Part shown: positions 28,509-38,539 of the stretch, in pieces
Layout of the letters: each line of letters opens with the position of its first letter
Position numbering within the stretch: position 1 is the first letter of the stretch
DNA from: Ceratobasidium sp. AG-K
Taxonomy: Eukaryota > Basidiomycota > Agaricomycetes > Cantharellales > Ceratobasidiaceae
DNA length: 64,000 nt
Assembly: GCA_037039685.1 (NCBI GenBank)
Contig: JAWNGF010000010.1
Coordinates: 2,046,001-2,110,000, forward strand
Direction: 5' to 3'
Notes under the pieces: model-generated
The model's database searches: none
What the model saw: only the letters and a program-made list of their open reading frames with translations
Told to the model about the DNA's origin: nothing
Program-made: the position numbers and the translations under genes

Positions 28509-31500
28509 GGCGCAGAGGTGGATGTTTTAAGCGCAGGAGAAAACGAAGTAAGAACTTGTTGATGAGGGACTTGGACTCCCGCTGCCTCTTTTATACGCTT
28601 TGCTCGGCGGCTGGGCTGTTCCTCTTTTTCTTCGGCGGCCGAATTACCCTTTGTTTCCTCATGGCGGCGCTTCCTCGTAACTTTGGGAACTTCCTTGATG
28701 GCTTCTGGATGTTCCCTATGGAATTCGCTAATGAGTTCTGATGCGTTACCAAGGTTTCCCAAGGGTTCCCACGAATCGTGTTCCGTTGTGTAGCCTTTCC
28801 ATTTGACCAGATACTTCAAGGTGCCTTTCTCTATTTTGGAACTTTGAATGGCTTCAACCTCGTATTCCTCTTCTCCTTCAGGTGTCTCAATTGGAGGTGG
28901 TGGCTTGACAACACGTCCCTCAATCTCATCTTCTTCGTACTTGGCAAGGCGGGATACATTGACTACTGGGTGTATGGTCATGGATGGAGGAAGTTCCAGT
29001 TTGTACGCGTTTTTTCCGATTGCTTCCAAGATTGTGAAGGGGCCCAAACGCTTATGAGAGAGTTTGATTGATGGCCGGTTTGAAGGAATGTGATCGTGAC
29101 TGAGCCAAACTTTATCTCCAATGGTAAAAGGGTCCCCACGGCGCCGTTGATCCGCGTATTCCTTATCTTGTTCCTTGCTCAAGTTCAGGCTTGCCTTAGC
29201 TTCTTCCAGATTATCATGGATGCGTTGAGCATGAGCCAAGGCTTCCGGAACTGAGCCATCTTCCACTGGTGTACCATCTATGGAAGGATGTCGTGCCGTG
29301 TTGGCAAAGAAAGGGGTCATACCAATACTTGAGTGGAAGGAATTGTTGTAAGCAAATTCGGCAAAGGGAAGCAGAGAGGCCCAGTCATGCTGCCTGAACG
29401 ACACATAGGTTCTCAAGAAGGCTTCTATCATCTGATTGATTCGTTCCGTTTGGCCATCCGTCTCAGGGTGATAGGCTGTGGAGAGTCTGGGTCTAATCTT
29501 CAGGGCCTGATAGAGCTCCTTCATGAATTTTGACGCGAAGGTGGGGCCTCGATCTGATACGACAGTCTCTGGAGTGCCGTGCAACTTCCAACAATGTTCC
29601 ATGAAGAGTTCTGCTAGCTTTGGGGACGTGGTCTTCTCGGTACAGGGGATGAAATGTGCCATTTTAGTGAGCGTATCAACAATGACCAAAATGGAGTCTA
29701 GGTTCCTTGATAGGGGTAGTTTGACAATCATGTCAGCCGAGATGTGTTGCCAAGGTTTCGAGGGAAGTTCCAGAGGTTGCAATTCTCCTAGGGGGCGCTG
29801 ATTGATCGGTTTGCTTCGTTGGCACAAATCACAAGATGACACGTATTTGTTAATGAATGCCTTCATTGATGGCCACCAATATTCCCGCTTGATTAATTCC
29901 AAAGTCTTGGCTTGCCCCATGTGGCCGGCTGCCTTGTTGTCGTGGTGTAGCTCTAGGATTTGTCGTTTCGTCTCGTTGTCGTTGGGAACATAGATCCGCC
30001 CCTTCCTATACAGCATGTTATTCCGAATTGTCCAATCTTCGAATTCTTTTTGGACTGTAGCGGGTGCTTTCTCGGGTCGATTGCTGAGGAAGGCCCAAAT
30101 GGACTGGGTGTATTCGTCCCTTGATAGTTGCTTCTGAATGGAAGAATGAATTTCCACTGTTGATGCCATGCCAGTAGGTGATTCTTCTGCCGAATTGATG
30201 AAGATGTGGGGAGCGAGCAAAGGTTTTTGAGGGACTACTCCCACTTCTAGGTCATGGTCGCTTCGTCTGCTGAGTGCATCGGCTTTTCCATTAAGTCCGC
30301 CAGCCCAATACTTGATCTGGAAATTGAACTCTGACAGGAAGACGGCCCATCTGTTCTGTCGCTTGGTAAGGACTTTCGATGTCATAAAATATTCCAGATT
30401 CTTGTGATTGGTAATAAGTAGTACCGGAATTTCAGTTCCTTCCAATAGATGGCGCCATTCTTTAAAGGCCTTAATGATTGCCAAAAGTTCCTTATCAAAA
30501 ATATCGTAGTTCCGCTCCGCTGGTAACAGGCTTTTGGACATGAAGGCGACAGGGTGAAGTTCGTTATCCGTCCCATATTGGCTGAGGACTGCTCCTGTGG
30601 CCTTGTCTGATGCATCGCACTCAATGATGAATCCCTTTTCTTGATCCGGTTGCAGTAGTATTGGTGCTCGTTGGAATTCTTGAATTATTCGCTCAAAGCT
30701 GGCCTGTGTTTCCTTGGTCCATTCCCAGGGTTTCCCTTTCATTGTTAAGTCATAGAGAGGTCGCGCTATGTGGGTATAGCCTTGGATAAATCGCCGATAG
30801 AAGTTTGCAAACCCTAGGAATGTTTGTACATCTGTAACGTTTTTGGGAACGGGCCACCTCTTGATTGCTGACACCTTTTCTTCTTGCATTTCAACAACTT
30901 CTCCCGAGATTACCAGACCCAGATAGTCAACTTTTGAAACATGGAACGAACACTTCTTGAGGGAGCAGTATAGACCCAGGCGTTGTAGTCGACGAAGTAC
31001 TTCTTTCACGTGAGCTGGATGTTCTTCAGGTTCTTTGGAGAAGATTAAGATGTCATCAATGTAGATTTCCACGTAGACTCCTTTAATGTCCCTGAACTCC
31101 ATGTCCATCATATTCTGAAACGTTGCTGGAGCATTGGTCAGGCCAAACGGCATGACTTTGGTTTCAAACAGGCCATATTTAGTCCTAAAGGCCGTTTTGT
31201 ATATGTCTTCTTCTGCGACCCTGATTAGGTTGTAGCCCGATTTCAGATCTAGTTTGGTAAAGATCTTGGCCCCTTTGACTCGCTCAATTAGGTCATCCGT
31301 TTGGGGTAGGGGGTATCGGTTCTTCTTGGTCCACCTGTTAAGGTACCGATAATCCATGCATAATCTTGGTGGTTGGGGTACGCCATTGATGTCGTGACGG
31401 CGGACAAACATAACTGGTGATGCCCATTGAGAAGTTGAGGGGGCGATGAAGCCTTTTTCCAGGTTCTCGTCGATCCAGGCCTTTAGGATTCTATCTTCCT

Positions 31501-32122
31501 CCTTGGTTAATGAGTAAACCACCCCTATTTTGGGTTTTGCGCCAGGTTCGAGTTCAATTTTGAGATCATAGGGCCGGTGAGGGGGAAGCTTATCAACCTC
31601 CTTTACGACAAAGACATCCTGGAATTCAAGATATTCGTTGGGAAGTTTTCCCACTATTCCCCCTTCTATGGCGTTGAGATCTTCGCACAGGCATTCCGAT
31701 TCGCAGAACTCCGAGTTGAACTCTAGTGTCCCTTTTGACCAATTGATTTGAGGGTTATGTTTCTTCAACCAAGGGATACCCAAGACCACAGTGTGCCGTC
31801 CTAAGGGTGCCACGTCACATGTGATTTCTTCGACGTGATCATTCATAATGACATGGAAAGTTGCTTCTCGCTCGATTAATCCATTCGCAATTGGGCGTCC
31901 ATCTATAACTTGTACTCGTCGTGCCACTTTTTTCTTTTTCGTAGGGATTTTGTGTTTAGAGATATACTCAGAATTGATGAAGTTCCCGGAGGCGCCGGAA
32001 TCAATCATAGCAACGGTGATAAGGTTTTTCAGGCTTTCGATCGTTATTGGCACACGGAGTTGGTCTGCGTATTCGGTGGAACATAGATATAATTCGTTTA
32101 CAGACTGATTACGATTCTCCAT
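28151..32122 (-). CDS. pol: Element E Pol: protease, RT, RNase H, integrase, chromodomain
   Basis: A 1323-residue Pol from the first ATG, probably joined to Gag by -1 frameshift. Protease has MIDSGASGN at about residues 38-46. RT has MPFGLTNAPATFQ and YIDDILIFSK. RNase H has IIECDASDKATGAVL. Integrase has the HHCC finger (H..H, CDLCQ), and the core SADMIVKLP, SDRGPTFASKFM and PETDGQTERI. The chromodomain (EEEYEVEAIQ, YLVKWKGYTTEHDSWEP) follows and is closer to canonical than that of A, keeping the Trp of SWEP. The last ~120 residues overlap ORF3 and are Ser/Thr-rich. Confidence 0.93.
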   Translation of the reverse strand: MENRNQSVNELYLCSTEYADQLRVPITIESLKNLITVAMIDSGASGNFINSEYISKHKIPTKKKKVARRVQVIDGRPIANGLIEREATFHVIMNDHVEEITCDVAPLGRHTVVLGIPWLKKHNPQINWSKGTLEFNSEFCESECLCEDLNAIEGGIVGKLPNEYLEFQDVFVVKEVDKLPPHRPYDLKIELEPGAKPKIGVVYSLTKEEDRILKAWIDENLEKGFIAPSTSQWASPVMFVRRHDINGVPQPPRLCMDYRYLNRWTKKNRYPLPQTDDLIERVKGAKIFTKLDLKSGYNLIRVAEEDIYKTAFRTKYGLFETKVMPFGLTNAPATFQNMMDMEFRDIKGVYVEIYIDDILIFSKEPEEHPAHVKEVLRRLQRLGLYCSLKKCSFHVSKVDYLGLVISGEVVEMQEEKVSAIKRWPVPKNVTDVQTFLGFANFYRRFIQGYTHIARPLYDLTMKGKPWEWTKETQASFERIIQEFQRAPILLQPDQEKGFIIECDASDKATGAVLSQYGTDNELHPVAFMSKSLLPAERNYDIFDKELLAIIKAFKEWRHLLEGTEIPVLLITNHKNLEYFMTSKVLTKRQNRWAVFLSEFNFQIKYWAGGLNGKADALSRRSDHDLEVGVVPQKPLLAPHIFINSAEESPTGMASTVEIHSSIQKQLSRDEYTQSIWAFLSNRPEKAPATVQKEFEDWTIRNNMLYRKGRIYVPNDNETKRQILELHHDNKAAGHMGQAKTLELIKREYWWPSMKAFINKYVSSCDLCQRSKPINQRPLGELQPLELPSKPWQHISADMIVKLPLSRNLDSILVIVDTLTKMAHFIPCTEKTTSPKLAELFMEHCWKLHGTPETVVSDRGPTFASKFMKELYQALKIRPRLSTAYHPETDGQTERINQMIEAFLRTYVSFRQHDWASLLPFAEFAYNNSFHSSIGMTPFFANTARHPSIDGTPVEDGSVPEALAHAQRIHDNLEEAKASLNLSKEQDKEYADQRRRGDPFTIGDKVWLSHDHIPSNRPSIKLSHKRLGPFTILEAIGKNAYKLELPPSMTIHPVVNVSRLAKYEEDEIEGRVVKPPPPIETPEGEEEYEVEAIQSSKIEKGTLKYLVKWKGYTTEHDSWEPLGNLGNASELISEFHREHPEAIKEVPKVTRKRRHEETKGNSAAEEKEEQPSRRAKRIKEAAGVQVPHQQVLTSFSPALKTSTSAPCLASPTPPSASTTTHSPAQPLSRGPSLASTSRKDCTGTTGFASPFTSSFPHAMSTLAPAAPSAVCPLSAGATGWPTIWPTSTITSRSSTPTAKPGNGHAPNTSTSPRRSPSGRMPLST

Positions 32123-32166
32123 GGCAACACGATCTAATTCTGTCCTCAGGGCGCCTGATGCTCCCT

Positions 32167-33849
32167 TTAGACACTGCCTTTTCCCGACTCCTCATCAGAG
32201 ACTTCTTCCAGAGCGGCTATCTTGACGATGCAATTTTTCGCAATGTGGCCCTTCTTCTGGCAACGGTAACAAGTGAGTTCTGAACTACTGGTTGCTGCCA
32301 TTTCAATTCCTGCGACCGTGCGGGTGTTTAGGCGAAGGTAAGGGAATGGGAGTTCGCTTTCAGAGCCATCTTCCCATTTGATGGTGGGAATTTTGAAGCC
32401 CTTCTTGTTGTTCCCAATTTTCGTAATTTGTCCCCTGGTTGCGCCTTTTGGTCCCATGGTATACACCCTGTCTCCCTCCTTGAATTGTGTCTTCTGCGCT
32501 GTTGCGCTCGTGGTCACCTTCTTGAAGGTTCCGCTTGATGTCGCCTTCTCCAGGCCCTTGGCCTTTTTCTCCAGATTTCGTGCAATAAGGCTTGCATCGA
32601 TCCTAGACGCGTGATTCATCAACTGTGTGAGGGAAATGATGTGGCGATCAATGCTCTGAATTGACATGACGTCCTGGATTTCGTCTTTGAGCCCTGAGTA
32701 AAAATCGTCTTTGAGGGTGGCCTCATTGTAACCCAAGGCGCTGGAATAGGTTCGGAAATTCGAAATGTAGTCGACCACTGATTTGGTTTGTTTCAGATTT
32801 CGATATTTTTGCCGATAAACTTCCGCTTGCTCTACTTCGCCAAAGGCTTCCTCGAAGGCTTCCTCGAAAAGGGTCATGTCGTTAAGGATAGGTTGAGGGA
32901 TGCCAGACATTTCTTTCTCAAGGAATGGGCGAATCCATTCCCTGGCTTCCCCCCTTAGGTACGAGACAATGAAGAGGATCTGCTGATCTACTGTATCGTA
33001 ACGCAACTCCGAAGTACTGATGTAGAGGTTACAGGCAAAGGTAAAGTCCCTAGCCTTCTGACCGCGTTCGCCATTGTATTCGGGAGGTTTGCTGGCTGAA
33101 CTCTTTTTAGCAATTCGAGGAACAGTGGGGGTTATACCCTGAGAGGCGACGGGAGCTGAACCAAGTGTGAATCGTCCAGTGGACCTTCCTAGTGCTTGTT
33201 GATTGAGGGGAGTCCCGTCCGGGGGTTGCGATACGCCCGGATTTGCTCCTGTTCCTTGGTTACGAGGTTGGTAAGCGCGCCCTCCTGCTTGAAGAATTAG
33301 AATGTCCATGTCGTTCTGCATGGTATTGAGGAGTGCTTGATTTGTTTGAACATCGGCTTGAGTGGCCTGAATACTTTGTAGGTTAATGTCGCCATCTCCT
33401 GCATTCCAGAGCACCCATTGATGAATGTTGTCAACGCGTCTGTTTGTGATTTCGATTCGTCGCGCTATTTTGAGTAGGAACGCGGCAATGTCTTCATTAG
33501 TGGTTCCGCACTGGTTGTACCATTGACCATTCTCCAACTGGTCTTCGATATATTGGTCCGATGGTATCGTCTCTACTCGTCCACTAGCTTCTGGGGGGTG
33601 AAGATCCCCAGTGCGCATGGAGGCATTATCGCGATTTGCATTGGGCGGAGATGATGTAGCCGCTGGGGCTCCAACACCAAAGGAAACTTGATGTGACTCC
33701 GTTCCCTGGACCGTAGGATCCGATCGACTGGTCCCTACGTCACCGGACATGATGTTGGTTGCACTTGGAACTTGGGATGTAGATCGGCCTAGGCCAAAGG
33801 TTGTTCTGATGCGTCCTGCCACTGATCCCTCTCCTGGGTAGATTGACAT
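32167..33849 (-). CDS. gag: Element E Gag
   Basis: A 560-residue Gag. The N-terminal third is low-complexity. A retrotransposon-gag domain covers about residues 250-400 (KPPEYNGERGQKARDF, EVYRQKYRNLKQTKSVVDYI). A CCHC knuckle CYRCQKKGHIAKNC is near the C-terminus (about 32235-32276). The sequence shares little with the A-family Gag, marking a separate family. The final codons carry the GGGAAAA heptamer at 32185-32179 and the stop follows within 15 nt. Confidence 0.9.
   Translation of the reverse strand: MSIYPGEGSVAGRIRTTFGLGRSTSQVPSATNIMSGDVGTSRSDPTVQGTESHQVSFGVGAPAATSSPPNANRDNASMRTGDLHPPEASGRVETIPSDQYIEDQLENGQWYNQCGTTNEDIAAFLLKIARRIEITNRRVDNIHQWVLWNAGDGDINLQSIQATQADVQTNQALLNTMQNDMDILILQAGGRAYQPRNQGTGANPGVSQPPDGTPLNQQALGRSTGRFTLGSAPVASQGITPTVPRIAKKSSASKPPEYNGERGQKARDFTFACNLYISTSELRYDTVDQQILFIVSYLRGEAREWIRPFLEKEMSGIPQPILNDMTLFEEAFEEAFGEVEQAEVYRQKYRNLKQTKSVVDYISNFRTYSSALGYNEATLKDDFYSGLKDEIQDVMSIQSIDRHIISLTQLMNHASRIDASLIARNLEKKAKGLEKATSSGTFKKVTTSATAQKTQFKEGDRVYTMGPKGATRGQITKIGNNKKGFKIPTIKWEDGSESELPFPYLRLNTRTVAGIEMAATSSSELTCYRCQKKGHIAKNCIVKIAALEEVSDEESGKGSV
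32179..32185 (-). promoter_or_regulatory. Slippery heptamer for -1 frameshift (element E)
   Basis: G GGA AAA is in the gag frame; the pol frame is -1 and continuous from here to the pol ATG at 32122. Downstream, a stem TCAGG/CCTGA with possible outer TGTC/GACA pairs may serve as stimulator. The heptamer is also kept in element B at 43919-43913. Confidence 0.7.
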
Positions 33850-34257
33850 AAGCTATAATAAATGCGCTTCCTGGTGCGCTGCGACCAAATATGGCTAGTA
33901 CTTGTTGGTGAAGAGAAAATCCCCTGGGTAGAGATGGATAACTAGGGGGAACCTAGTCGACGGTAGGTTCAAGGCGAGGGTCTCAGAGGTCCTTGTTCCA
34001 ATAGAATATGTAAGCGGCGCTTCCTGATTAGGTGGCAACGGCTCAGTGATATCAGAGGATAGGGGACGTCTTCAACAGGCTAATGGATGCGAGCTGCAAT
34101 ATGCCTCGACGTGTAAATGATGCAGGGGAGATATAGGGGTATTAGCTATCAATGGTGAAGGGTGTGCAATTGCTCAGAGATATCCCGGTGATGATAAACC
34201 TGGTTCCGACAGCGATGAGGGCTGTATCCGCGACGAAGGCGACAAGACTTGTTCTAG
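33850..34257 (-). other. Element E 5' leader with self-primer binding site
   Basis: The leader runs from the 5' LTR to the gag ATG. The primer site is at 34255-34244 on the minus strand. There is no ORF of note. Confidence 0.7.
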
Positions 34258-34682
34258 TGTCACAACCCTAGCCGAACCTTGGAGGCCGAGACTCCACAGG
34301 TAGTGATGATGGGGGTTGGGACGGCAACTAAGGCCTAAGTGAGTCACGCGATAGTGTGAGGGGAAAACAACAAGAGAACAAGTCTTGTGGAGGCAAGACT
34401 TGTGTCGCTGGTATATATACTAACTATCGTGGCTATGTACAATAGAGAGCAGGCGACAAGGGAAGACAAAAAGAGAAAAGGCAAGAGTCCGAGGGAAGCA
34501 AGGACAGAACAAAGGAAACGTGATAAGTCCATGGGCGCTAAGGGAAAACTGGGACTAGCCAGGCAGGCATGTCCCGCGGTCATGGCTTACATAAGGGCGA
34601 CTATATGCGCCAAGGCGAGGAGAACAAGACCAAACACGGGCCAAACAGAACACGGAAGAAGAAACAAGAAAAGGTCGTGACA
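34258..34682 (-). repeat. Element E 5' LTR
   Basis: It reads TGTCACAACC to GGTCGTGACA on the plus strand. On the minus strand it has TATATATA and then AAGACTTGTTCT, complementary to the primer site at 34244-34255, which again lies 2 nt from the LTR. Confidence 0.93.
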
Positions 34683-34687
34683 CTGGT

Positions 34688-36428
34688 CAATAGAGATTGC
34701 AATTGAGATCCACCGGTCAAGGGAAAGTTCTTGTTCTGTCCCATCTTCATTGATCAGGGTTAGCTCGAAACGAGCTAGTTCAGTTTTGACCTCAGACTTC
34801 AATCCTTCCTTGAATTGGTTGATCAGAGCTTCCTGTCCCCAATTTACGTCTACCAGAAGGTATTGGAATTCCGAAGTGTAGTTTGCTACCGAGTTGTTCT
34901 GTTTGCATTTTCGGATATCCAATTTGGCTTTAGCTTTTTTGTTAGGGTCGCTGAACTGTTCCATGAAGTGTGCTTTGAAACCCTCCCATGAGGTGAGACT
35001 TTGGTTAATTTCTCCTTGGTTAAGCAATTGTAAGAGAACTTGTGCCCAGTGAGTGGCGGCTTTGTTCTCGGATTTGAAGTTTGCTAGGGCTTTGCGGATC
35101 CTTTCTTTGTCGGAAGTGTATTGCTTGCCCAGGCGTACAAAGTAACTTTCCGTTTGCGTGATAAACATTTCAGCGCCTTCTCCTTTCTTTCTGTCGAAGG
35201 CTTCTGGACAAGTCACCTTGGGACGATGTGAGCTGCTACCAATGTTTGGGTTCTCGGTCAGTCGTTGGATTCTTAACTCTAATTCGTCAATCCTGGTAGA
35301 TTCAGTGTCTGGATGTGGTGGAGAATTTGATTGCCTGGAGGGGATCCCGTGCAGGGATGCTTCGTCCATTTCTTCTTGCATATTGTTGATAGTTTCCTGA
35401 ACTTCCGTGATTTTGGCAGTGAAGGAGGTTCCTTCCTGTTGTAAGGTTTCTAGTCCTTGTGTTACTGCCTCATTCCATTCAAGTTGTCCTTGTCTGGTAA
35501 TGTTGAGCTCTTCGCGTACGTTGTTCACTAGTCCTTGAGTGTTGGTAACCTCATTTCGAAGGCGGATTACGTCTTGACCGACTAGAAAGGAATTATGTTT
35601 GCCATTTCTTGCCACATTCAGAATGTCCGTCAAGGTGCCTTGTAGGGTGTTGATGGAGTCGTTAAAGATTTGCTGGTTGTTTGCTAGGACTTGTGTGGCT
35701 TGTTCTAGGCTGGTAAGCCTTCGATCTATAGTGACTCTCATTCCGTCTATAACCCTAAGGGTGGCGTTGTGTCTTCCTTCTAGGAGGTCGTCCAGGTCGT
35801 CTAGATTACTGATTACAGTCCTGCTGCTAGAACTGGAACTTGAACTTGAGCTTCCTGGATCACCGGCGTTTTGTTGTACCAAGGTCAATTGCCCGGAGTA
35901 ACCCTGTGGGACATAAGGTGGTGCAGGAATCGCTGGTGTGACTGGCTGGGAAGCCACTGGTATTGGTCCTGCGTTGGTGATGGTTCCTCCAATTTGAGGG
36001 ACTGTAGGGACATTGGGAATGTGTGGTGTAGGAGGAGGTCTAATGGGAACAAGCGACACGCCCCCATGAGCTTCGGGTTGGGGAGAAAAGAACTGTCTCC
36101 TAGTCCCTAGTGGCCACAAGGGACGTGATGGCCCTGGACTTCCAGTTGAGATGCAAATTACAGCTGGAGTGGGGTCATTTGTGAGATCTCCTGGTTCTCT
36201 ATTTGTGATAGTGGGTTCTTCCTCTTGTACCATTGTCATGTCGGCAATGCCGAAAGCTCCTGGCATTGATGTTTGGCTTTGGGAGCGTGATTGGGCAGGA
36301 CCTCCCGCTTGAGTTTGTGCGATGTCTTGCTCGTTGAGTGATCCTGTGGGCCTTGCTGCCCGCCTGGGTCCTCTTCTTGTTGATATAGTGGATGAGGGAC
36401 GTGACCCTCCGTCTTCTTGAATAGACAT
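34688..36428 (-). pseudogene. gag: Element D gag, main part
   Basis: This Gag homologue of element A starts MSIQEDGGSRP at 36428. It is open through the coiled-coil and gag domains to ISIAISIDQ, where element E enters at its target CTGGT (34683-34687). The knuckle-bearing end is at 27326-27585. Confidence 0.85.
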
Positions 36429-36450
36429 ATTTGTTAAGCTTGTTTTGTAA

Positions 36451-36906
36451 TGTTGTAAGCTTCTTCTTGGTGGCTATGAGACAAGCCCCGAGGGAGAGTG
36501 GACGGCACTAAGACCTAAGTGACCTCTTGAACCGCAACACACTTAAGTGTCTGTAGGCTCTTGAGGGTAGGGGTGGTTCAAAGTGTCACTCAAATGGGAT
36601 GTTTTGACGAGACAAAACAAGCTGGGGTTACCAGGCTTGTTGGTCCTCTATAAATATTCAAGACAAGGCCGAGTCATACAGGGCGCAGCCACAAGAGTCA
36701 TAACAGTCAACCAGTCAGGAGTGTCCATGTGAGTCATGCTGTATAAACAGTCATGACTCGTACAAAGCACAGCCGCGTTACACAATGTAACAGAAAACCA
36801 CAAGAAGGTGGCAACGCGGCAAACGGAAACGGGAATGTAACGCAAAGAGGGAGACAGGCGGGCGAGACAACGGGCAAGTCCGAATGGAGTGAGCTAGCTC
36901 ACAACA
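36451..36906 (-). repeat. Element D 5' LTR
   Basis: The predicted R start AGCTTGTTTTGT is on the minus strand at 36623-36612. The primer site (plus-strand agcttgttttgt) is at 36437-36448, 2 nt from the LTR. The TATA region reads ATATTTATAGAGG on the minus strand, weaker than in A and C. Confidence 0.9.
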
Positions 36907-36911
36907 GTTGC

Positions 36912-38533
36912 TCGTCCCCATTAGACCTCCTCCCACACCACACGTTCCCAATGTTCCTACAGTTCCTCAAATTGGAGGAACCATCACCAATGCAGGACCA
37001 ATTCCAATGGCTTCCCAGCCAGTCACACCAGCGATTCCAGCACCACCATATGTTCCACAGGGTTACTCCAAACAATTGGTCCCAGTACAACAAAACGCCG
37101 GTGATCCAGGAAGCTCAAGCTCAAGTTCCAGCTCCAGCAGCAGGACCGTAATCAGTAATCTAGACAATCTGGACAATCTTCTAGAAGGAAGACACAACAC
37201 TGTCCTTAGGATCATAGGCGGAATGAGAGTCACTATTGATCGAAGGCTTGGCGGCCTAGGACAAGCCACACAAGTCCTAGCAAACAACCAGCAAATCTTT
37301 AACGACTCCATCAACACCCTACAAGGCACCTTGACGGACATTCTGAATGCGGCTAGAAATAGCAAACATGATTCTTTTCTAGTCGGCCAAGACGTAACCC
37401 GCCTTCGAAACGAGGTTACCAACACTCAAGGACTCATGAACAATGTACGCGAAGAACTCAACACTACCAGACAAGGGCAACTCGAATGGAGCAAGGCAGT
37501 AACACAAGGACTAGAAACCTTACGACAGGAAGGAACTTCCTTCACTGCCAAAATCACTGAAGTTCAGGAAACCATCAACAATATGCGAGAAGAAATGGAC
37601 AAAGCATCCCTACACGGGATTCCGTCTAGGCAATCAAATTCTCCACCACATCCAGACGCAGAATCTACCAGGATCAACGATTTAGAACTAAGAATCCAAC
37701 GACTGATCAAGAACCCAAACATCGGTACTGGACCGCGTCGTCCCAAGGTTACTCATCCGGAAGCCTTTGACAGAAAGAAAGGAGAAGGCGCTGAAATGTT
37801 CATTACGCAAATGGAAAGCTACTTTGTACGTCTAGGCAATCAATACACTTCCGACAAAGAAAGGATCCGCAAAGCCCTAGCAAACTTCAAATCCGAGAAC
37901 AAAGCTGCCACCCACTGGGCACAAGTACTCTTACGATCGCTTAACCAAGGAGGAAATAACCAAAACCTTGCCTCATGGGAAAGTTTCAAAGCACACTTCA
38001 TGGAACAGTTCAGCGACCCTAATAAAAAAGCTAAAGCCGAATCGGACATCCAAAAATGCAAACAGACCAACTCGCTAGCAAACTATGCTTCGGAATTCCG
38101 ATACCTTCTAGTAGACGTAAACTGGGGACAAGAAGCTCTGATCAACCAATTCAAGGAAGGGTTGAAACTTGAAGTCAAAACCAAACTAGCTCGTTTCAAA
38201 CTAACCCTGATCAACAAAGATGGGACAGAACGAGAACTATCCCTTGACCAATGGATATCAATCGCAATTTCTATTGATCAGAAACTACAAGCAATCAAGA
38301 ACACAACAGGGAGGAAGACAGTAACAGCATCTTCTAGCTCTACAAAAAGACTTCCAGATGAGGTTTACAAGGCTAGGATTTCCTCGAGACGCTGCCTGAA
38401 ATGCGGATCAGACAAACACATGCTTGCCAAGTGCCCGGAGAAGGAATGGAAAAAGGAGGAACCTAACCTCAAAGGAAGGGAAGGAAAAATAGAAGAGGAA
38501 TCCGAGTTGGGAAAAGGCAAGGTCTCCCTCTAA
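36912..38533 (+). pseudogene. gag: Element C gag, 3' part
   Basis: This continues from 21700 and is open to the normal stop. It has the coiled-coil region, the gag domain (EAFDRKKGEGAEMFITQME, SWESFKAHFMEQF) and a CCHC knuckle CLKCGSDKHMLAKC near 38391-38432. The frameshift heptamer GGGAAAA is at 38509-38515 with the stem GGTCTC/GAGACC downstream. Several Asp to Asn and Glu to Lys changes relative to A fit G-to-A transitions. Confidence 0.85.
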
Positions 38534-38539
38534 CCGTGT

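Larger units (their letters stand above)
27586..34682 (-). mobile_element. Element E: complete Ty3/gypsy chromovirus, apparently intact
   Basis: The 425-bp LTRs at 34258-34682 (5') and 27586-28010 (3') differ at one site that I could see (a CpG). TSD CTGGT is at 27581-27585 and 34683-34687. It sits in gag of element D. Gag, Pol and ORF3 are uninterrupted, so it is a candidate for a recent, possibly autonomous copy of the B/E family. Confidence 0.95.
21701..36906 (-). mobile_element. Element D: Ty3/gypsy chromovirus, minus strand, split three times
   Basis: The 456-bp LTRs at 36451-36906 (5') and 21701-22156 (3') have TSD GTTGC at 21696-21700 and 36907-36911. It sits in gag of element C. About nine LTR differences are visible, all CpG transitions. 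Element E cuts gag; solo LTRs F and G cut pol. A one-base deletion in RT and a TGA in ORF3 are further damage. Confidence 0.93.
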